Part shown: in pieces, positions 53,968 through 57,283 of the stretch
How the letters are laid out: each line of letters opens with the position of its first letter
How positions within the stretch are numbered: the stretch's first letter is position 1
Assembly (NCBI GenBank): GCA_025359905.1
Contig: JANYDF010000014.1
Coordinates: forward strand, 1-57,283
Reading direction: 5' to 3'
Length of the DNA: 57,283 nt
DNA from: Rhodospirillales bacterium
Lineage (GTDB): Bacteria > Pseudomonadota > Alphaproteobacteria > Acetobacterales > Acetobacteraceae
Notes under the pieces: generated by a model
The model's database searches: none
The model's input: only the letters and a program-made list of their open reading frames with translations
What the model was told of the DNA's origin: nothing
Made by a program: the position numbers and the translations under genes

Positions 53968-54086
53968 CGGGGCCGCTGCGGACGGACGCGATTGACCGGG
54001 CCGGCGGCGGCGCTAGGTACCGGGTGTCATGGGCGGGCGCCCATGTCAACCAAAACGGCTGCAGCGGCCTGAAGGAGTAAGGTAAC

Positions 54087-54626
54087 GTGTTGGGATTCCT
54101 ACGCCGCAAGCGCCACGAGCGCACCGGCTACGAGCTATACGGCGCGGCTGTGGCGGCGGCGCGCGAGCCGTATTTTTACGAACAGCTCGGCGTGCCGGAT
54201 ACGCTGGACGGCCGCTTCGATCTGGTTGGGCTGCACGTGTTCCTGGTGATCCGCGCCGTCAGCCGCCGCAAATCGCCGGGCCCTGAGGTGGCGCAGGCGG
54301 TATTCGACGCGATGTTCAGCGATATGGACATCAATCTGCGCGAATTGGGCGTCGGCGACATGTCGATTGCCAAGAAGGTCAAGAAGATGTGGGAGGCGTT
54401 CCACGGCCGCGCCGCCGCCTACGAAGCCGCCCTGTCCGGCAGCGACCCCGCGGCACTGCCTGCCGCATTGGTGCGCAACGTCTGGCGTGGCGCTGCCCCG
54501 CCCGGCGCCGCCGAGACGCTGGCGCGTATCGCCCGTGCCCAGGACGCCTGCCTCGCCGCCCAGCAACTCGACGCGCTGGCCGCTGGCCGGGTGCGGTTCC
54601 TGCCAGTCACCGAGGCGGTGCCATGA
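54087..54626 (+). CDS. Ubiquinol-cytochrome c chaperone family protein
   Basis: The 179-residue protein belongs to the CBP3/ubiquinol-cytochrome c chaperone family: ELYGAAVAAAREPYFYEQLG, FDLVGLHVFLVIRAV, and DMDINLRELGVGDMSIAKKV are the constant parts. It helps maturation of cytochrome bc1. The GTG at 54087 has GGAG upstream. The stop overlaps the next start (ATGA). The position after bamE and before DUF177 is usual in alphaproteobacteria. Confidence 0.92.
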   Translation: MLGFLRRKRHERTGYELYGAAVAAAREPYFYEQLGVPDTLDGRFDLVGLHVFLVIRAVSRRKSPGPEVAQAVFDAMFSDMDINLRELGVGDMSIAKKVKKMWEAFHGRAAAYEAALSGSDPAALPAALVRNVWRGAAPPGAAETLARIARAQDACLAAQQLDALAAGRVRFLPVTEAVP

Positions 54627-55141
54627 CCGAAGGCTCAATGACGGGCGGGGTGGAATTCCACCGCCCATTCGCGCTCGACCGGCTGGGCGTGGGCAGTTTC
54701 GAGGAAACCGTCGTGGCCAATGCCGAGGAATGCGCAGCCCTTGCGCGGCGCCTGGGCATCCCGGCGCTGCGCGCGCTGACCTGCCGCTGGCGGCTGCACC
54801 GCGCCGCGCGCGGACGCATTGAGGCGCATGGCCACATGACCGCCAGCATGGTGCGCGACTGCGTGCTGACCTTGGAAGCATTCACGGTGAAAACCGCCGA
54901 GGACTTCAAGATCGCCTTCGTGCCCGCCGGCAGCGAAGCGGACGACCCGGACCCCGAGGCGGTGGACGAAGTGCCGTACGAGGGCATCGCGGTTGACTTG
55001 GGCGAAGCGGCGGCCGAGCAATTGGCGCTGACGCTCGATCCCTACCCGCACAAGCCCGGCGCCAAGCTGCCGGACCTGGACGCGCCAGCGGAACCCGAAT
55101 CTCCGTTCGCAGCCCTGGCGCGGCGGATGAAGGACAGCTGA
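54623..55141 (+). CDS. DUF177 (YceD-like) protein
   Basis: The 172-residue product matches DUF177/YceD: RCRWRLHRAARGRIEAHGHM-type text, here LTCRWRLHRAARGRIEAHGH, then CVLTLEAFTVKTAEDFKIAF, and the acidic end before PYPHKPG. In E. coli yceD sits before rpmF and may act in ribosomal RNA/large-subunit assembly. Here rpmF and plsX do not follow; a MITE-like repeat and a YccF-like gene do. The ATG overlaps the preceding stop. Confidence 0.9.
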   Translation: MTEGSMTGGVEFHRPFALDRLGVGSFEETVVANAEECAALARRLGIPALRALTCRWRLHRAARGRIEAHGHMTASMVRDCVLTLEAFTVKTAEDFKIAFVPAGSEADDPDPEAVDEVPYEGIAVDLGEAAAEQLALTLDPYPHKPGAKLPDLDAPAEPESPFAALARRMKDS

Positions 55142-55143
55142 TG

Positions 55144-55309
55144 CCAAATCTCTTGGGCGAGAACCCGGGATCCGTTCAATCGTCATCGCCGGGCTTGACC
55201 CGGCGATCCATGCCAACGCCCGGTGTTAGACGCGAGATGCTCTGTGCGGCGCCATGGATTGCCGGGTCACGCCCGGCAACGACAATGAGTTTTGGTCAGC
55301 GAGATTTGG
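55144..55309 (-). mobile_element. MITE-like element, copy 2 (inverted)
   Basis: A 166-bp unit, from CCAAATCTCT to CGAGATTTGG, almost the reverse complement of 29521-29686 for about 130 bp and of equal length. It includes palindromes at 55186-55206 and 55259-55279. One end touches the stop of the DUF177 gene with two bases between and the other lies four bases before the ATG of the YccF-like gene. Confidence 0.75.
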
Positions 55310-55313
55310 TATA

Positions 55314-55775
55314 ATGCCGCTGCTGCTCAATATCCTGTGGAACGTCCCCGGCCTCGGCTTCATCGCCGCCGCCATGTGGGCGCTGGCGGGCTGCATCATG
55401 GCGCTGACCATCGTGGGGCTGCCGTGGGCCAAGGCGTGCTTCATCCTGGCCAGCTTCACCCTGGCCCCGTTCGGCCGCGAGGTGGTGTCCCGCCGCGATG
55501 TGTCCGGCGAAGACTCGCTCGGCACCGGCCCGCTGGGCCTCGTGGCCAACACGCTGTGGTTTCTGCTGGCTGGGTTTTGGCTGATGGTGATGCATATCCT
55601 GGCCGCCATCGCGGCGGCGGTGACCATCATCGGCCTGCCGTTTGCCTGGGCGCACCTGAAACTGGCGGCGGCCACGTTCGCCCCGGTTGGCAAGGTGGTG
55701 GTGCCGCAGGACGTGGCGGAGGCCATCCGCCGCAACAAGGGCGATGCGGCGTTGCGCGGCATGCGGCGGGGTTAG
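55314..55775 (+). CDS. yccF: YccF-like inner-membrane protein
   Basis: A 153-residue protein with several membrane segments (VPGLGFIAAAMWALAGCIMA, TLWFLLAGFWLMVMHILAAI, and others) and the paired ALTIVGLPWAKACFILASFT and ITIIGLPFAWAHLKLAAATF-type repeats of the YccF domain. Length and arrangement match the family (about 148). The ATG at 55314 lies four bases after the MITE end and has no Shine-Dalgarno sequence; the frame stays open through the MITE up to an ATG at 55254, so a 20-residue longer protein is conceivable. Function unknown. Confidence 0.82.
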   Translation: MPLLLNILWNVPGLGFIAAAMWALAGCIMALTIVGLPWAKACFILASFTLAPFGREVVSRRDVSGEDSLGTGPLGLVANTLWFLLAGFWLMVMHILAAIAAAVTIIGLPFAWAHLKLAAATFAPVGKVVVPQDVAEAIRRNKGDAALRGMRRG

Positions 55776-55791
55776 GCCGAACCGCCCAAGG

Positions 55792-55868
55792 TGGCGCGCC
55801 CTGCTGGACTCGAACCAGCGACCTACTGCTTAGAAGGCAGTTGCTCTATCCACCTGAGCTAAGGGCGC
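55792..55868 (-). tRNA. tRNA-Arg (anticodon TCT)
   Basis: The minus strand folds as a tRNA: acceptor GCGCCCT with AGGGCGC, D-arm GCTCAGGTGGATAGAGC, anticodon stem ACTGC/GCAGT around loop CTTCTAA, TTCGAGT in the T-loop, discriminator G and an encoded CCA (55792-55794). The anticodon TCT reads AGA, a rare arginine codon in high-GC genomes. The 3' end faces the YccF-like gene. Confidence 0.95.
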
Positions 55869-56496
55869 AGCGTTTGTTTGCAGTGGGTTAGACGGCAGGC
55901 ACTTTCTCTTAGGCTCACTATAGGCTCCGACAGTACGGTCACTGGCGCCGGTGGGCTCGGAGCCGGGCACCAAAGGCCAGTCCCAAACCGAGGTAGACAC
56001 CCTGCCCCCGCCCGGTCAAGGCCGCTGGCACGGCCGACCCTGCGAGCCTAAGGAGAGCCTAACGCCGCGCACCCGGACCAGGGTCACTTCACCTCGCCGG
56101 CTCTCACTTCCGCGCGCTCATCATCGTGGACGTTGAACGGCATGGTCACCTCCTCCGGCGCGCCAGTGGCCGCCGCCGGCGCTAACGAGGCACCGTCCTT
56201 GCCTGCGCCGAACTGCACCCCGGTTGGCCGTAGCTGGCTTGCAGCAACCCGAGCCGTGTCTTGGGCCGATGGCTGATCGAGCCGCCTCCATTTGCGTTCT
56301 ACGCAATGCCGATTTGCAAAATTTGCATTCCACGTGATCATCAGATATCTGAGCTTGCTTTCGGCCTTTTCGAAGGCTGGGCGAAAACTTTATATTATTT
56401 TCTTGAATATATTTCTCTTCATATAATTATAGAATGATTCGGCCGGTCGAACTCCAGATCACTGCTGACCGAATTCTAGAATTCTGCCTGTCGAAC
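55869..56496. other. Sparse 628-bp stretch after tRNA-Arg, with an AT-rich island
   Basis: No convincing gene apart from a doubtful 85-residue frame. An AT-rich island at about 56385-56435 contrasts with the GC-rich surroundings, and a perfect 14-bp palindrome GAATTCTAGAATTC lies at 56471-56484. It is just after the winged-helix gene on the minus strand. No integrase gene or att repeat of the tRNA end was seen. Confidence 0.6.
56084..56341 (-). CDS. Doubtful 85-residue hypothetical protein
   Basis: An open frame begins MITWNANFANRHCVERKWRR and ends with a charged segment DDERAEVRAGEVK. I recognise no family, see no clear ribosome-binding site, and its N-terminal codons lie in lower-GC sequence. 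It may be chance. It is listed because no other gene occupies this stretch. Confidence 0.2.
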   Translation of the reverse strand: MITWNANFANRHCVERKWRRLDQPSAQDTARVAASQLRPTGVQFGAGKDGASLAPAAATGAPEEVTMPFNVHDDERAEVRAGEVK

Positions 56497-56880
56497 TCAG
56501 AGCCTGTGACGCTTGGCTTTCCCCTTCACGACAAATTTGATTCTATATATGTTTGTCTTACCTTGCCCTCTGCGGCGGATTTCAATCAAGCCGACCCGTT
56601 CAAGTTCCTTGATAAAGTCATTGACCCTGGACTTGCTCATCCCCATCGCTCCGGCAAGGCGATCCTGGCCAGGGAAGCAACTGTCCTTGTGCCACGCGTA
56701 ATGCAGGAACATGGCGTAGGCGACCTTGGCGCCCAGGCTCAGTGTGTCATCGGTGAGGATGAAGTTCGGGATCTGGGTGAAACCGCCACGGGTCACCGGA
56801 TCGAACGCCACGTCCAATTCAATCGTCCGTTCGGCGATCACCTTCGCAATCGGGGTCATCTGGCAATTACGTTGATCCAT
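56497..56880 (-). CDS. Winged-helix protein, replication-initiator-like
   Basis: The 127-residue protein resembles the DNA-binding part of plasmid/phage initiators of the HTH_36 type: FTQIPNFILTDDTLSLGAKV, then a helix-turn-helix DRLAGAMGMSKSRVNDFIKE, LERVGLIEIRRRGQGKTNIY and a basic tail KGKAKRHRL. It lacks any other domain, so it may bind an iteron or operator but need partners. ATG at 56880 is used; ATG at 56859 is possible. A coiled-coil gene lies 52 bp upstream. It suggests a plasmid or integrated-element origin of this end. Confidence 0.65.
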   Translation of the reverse strand: MDQRNCQMTPIAKVIAERTIELDVAFDPVTRGGFTQIPNFILTDDTLSLGAKVAYAMFLHYAWHKDSCFPGQDRLAGAMGMSKSRVNDFIKELERVGLIEIRRRGQGKTNIYRIKFVVKGKAKRHRL

Positions 56881-56932
56881 CCGCCCATTGTAACATCCTT
56901 TGGGAATGCTCCCGATTGGGATGGGGACATCG

Positions 56933-57271
56933 TCATCCCCAGAGGCGCCACCTTTTGCGGCTCGGCAGCGTCGGCGATTCGCGCGCCGTCTGCGGTGGCG
57001 GACCTGGATCGGCTGACACCGTCACCTGATCGTGCGTCACTGTCGCGACCGGTCGCGGCTCGTCGCGCGACTGCCCTGGGGCTTCCAGTTGCGCCACTCG
57101 GCTCCGGGCAGCCCCGAGTTCGAAGCTGATCTTCTTGATTTCGCCCAACATCTGCTCGCGATCCACGACAAGCTGACGGATGAAATTTTGCTTTCCGAGG
57201 TTGTCGACCTTCAGATTGAAATTTTCGCCACGCAACTCTTCGATGGTCCGGTCCTTCGCATCTGGACTCAC
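56933..57271 (-). CDS. Coiled-coil protein of unknown function
   Basis: A 112-residue frame starting with MSPDAKDRTIEELRGENFNL and continuing as a helical coiled coil (REQMLGEIKKISFELGAARS, RVAQLEAPGQ), then a proline-rich, polar C-terminus. The frame may extend past the right edge, so the start is not certain. It runs toward the winged-helix gene in the same direction and may be its partner. Confidence 0.5.
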   Translation of the reverse strand: MSPDAKDRTIEELRGENFNLKVDNLGKQNFIRQLVVDREQMLGEIKKISFELGAARSRVAQLEAPGQSRDEPRPVATVTHDQVTVSADPGPPPQTARESPTLPSRKRWRLWG

Positions 57272-57283
57272 TGTCGCGTCTGG

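Noticed and set aside
55792-55868. tRNA 3' end as a proven attachment site
   Set aside because: I found no second copy of the tRNA end and no integrase in the window.

Overview
The window reads as a high-GC alphaproteobacterial chromosome. The core block is the alphaproteobacterial order glyA, nrdR, ribD, ribE, ribB-X, ribH, nusB, thiL. Further pointers are a ubiquinol-cytochrome c chaperone, a DUF177 protein, a DUF1127 protein and GC-rich palindromic intergenic repeats of the type common in this class. A placement near Acetobacterales/Rhodospirillales is a guess from gene content only.

Region 1 (1-31.5 kb and on to 32.7 kb) is a large catabolic region. It opens with an inverted, partly diverged duplication of a TPR gene end. 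A forward three-gene cassette follows (dimethylglycine/sarcosine dehydrogenase-like, MttB-like methyltransferase, PhnD-like binding protein), which points to methylated amines. Facing it is a minus-strand block of 16 genes plus one 35-codon repeat ORF (21571 down to 5774), probably one operon. It encodes two short-chain dehydrogenases, an amidase, an old-yellow-enzyme reductase, a polysaccharide-deacetylase/cyclic-imidase-like hydrolase, a small unknown protein, a CobW GTPase, HyuB, HyuA, PxpA, a biotin carboxylase, PxpB, PxpC, a free biotin carrier and a split TPP decarboxylase. The whole looks like a machine that activates and opens cyclic amides or imides with ATP and biotin, then processes the product. 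Three LysR regulators, a second amidase, a LivHM-LivG-LivF importer without a binding protein, an acetyltransferase, a 2-(hydroxymethyl)glutarate-dehydrogenase-like enzyme and an enamidase-like amidohydrolase follow. The last two recall the reductive nicotinate pathway, so the substrate may be an N-heterocycle.

Region 2 (32.7-36.8 kb) is a small accessory patch: a DUF1127 protein, a fourth LysR, a truncated exported protein, a truncated IS5-type transposase and a glycosyltransferase broken by one in-frame TAG. Region 3 (36.8-46.6 kb) carries a 1149-residue NfnB/NfnA-like fused flavin/iron-sulfur reductase with its MarR regulator, the acetate permease pair ActP/DUF485, an aldo-keto reductase with FucU mutarotase, a DHA2 drug exporter and a DUF2158 protein.

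Region 4 (46.8-55.8 kb) is housekeeping: one-carbon metabolism, NrdR, riboflavin synthesis, NusB, ThiL, BamE, the cytochrome chaperone, DUF177 and a YccF-like membrane protein. A 166-bp MITE-like element lies directly before yccF and recurs inverted at 29.5 kb. Region 5 (55.8 kb to the end) begins with tRNA-Arg(TCT) and continues into sparse sequence with an AT-rich island, a replication-initiator-like winged-helix protein and a coiled-coil protein, which looks acquired. Coordinates and starts come from reading frames, start-stop overlaps and Shine-Dalgarno sequences. Functions come from recognised motifs and remembered families, and no database search was run.
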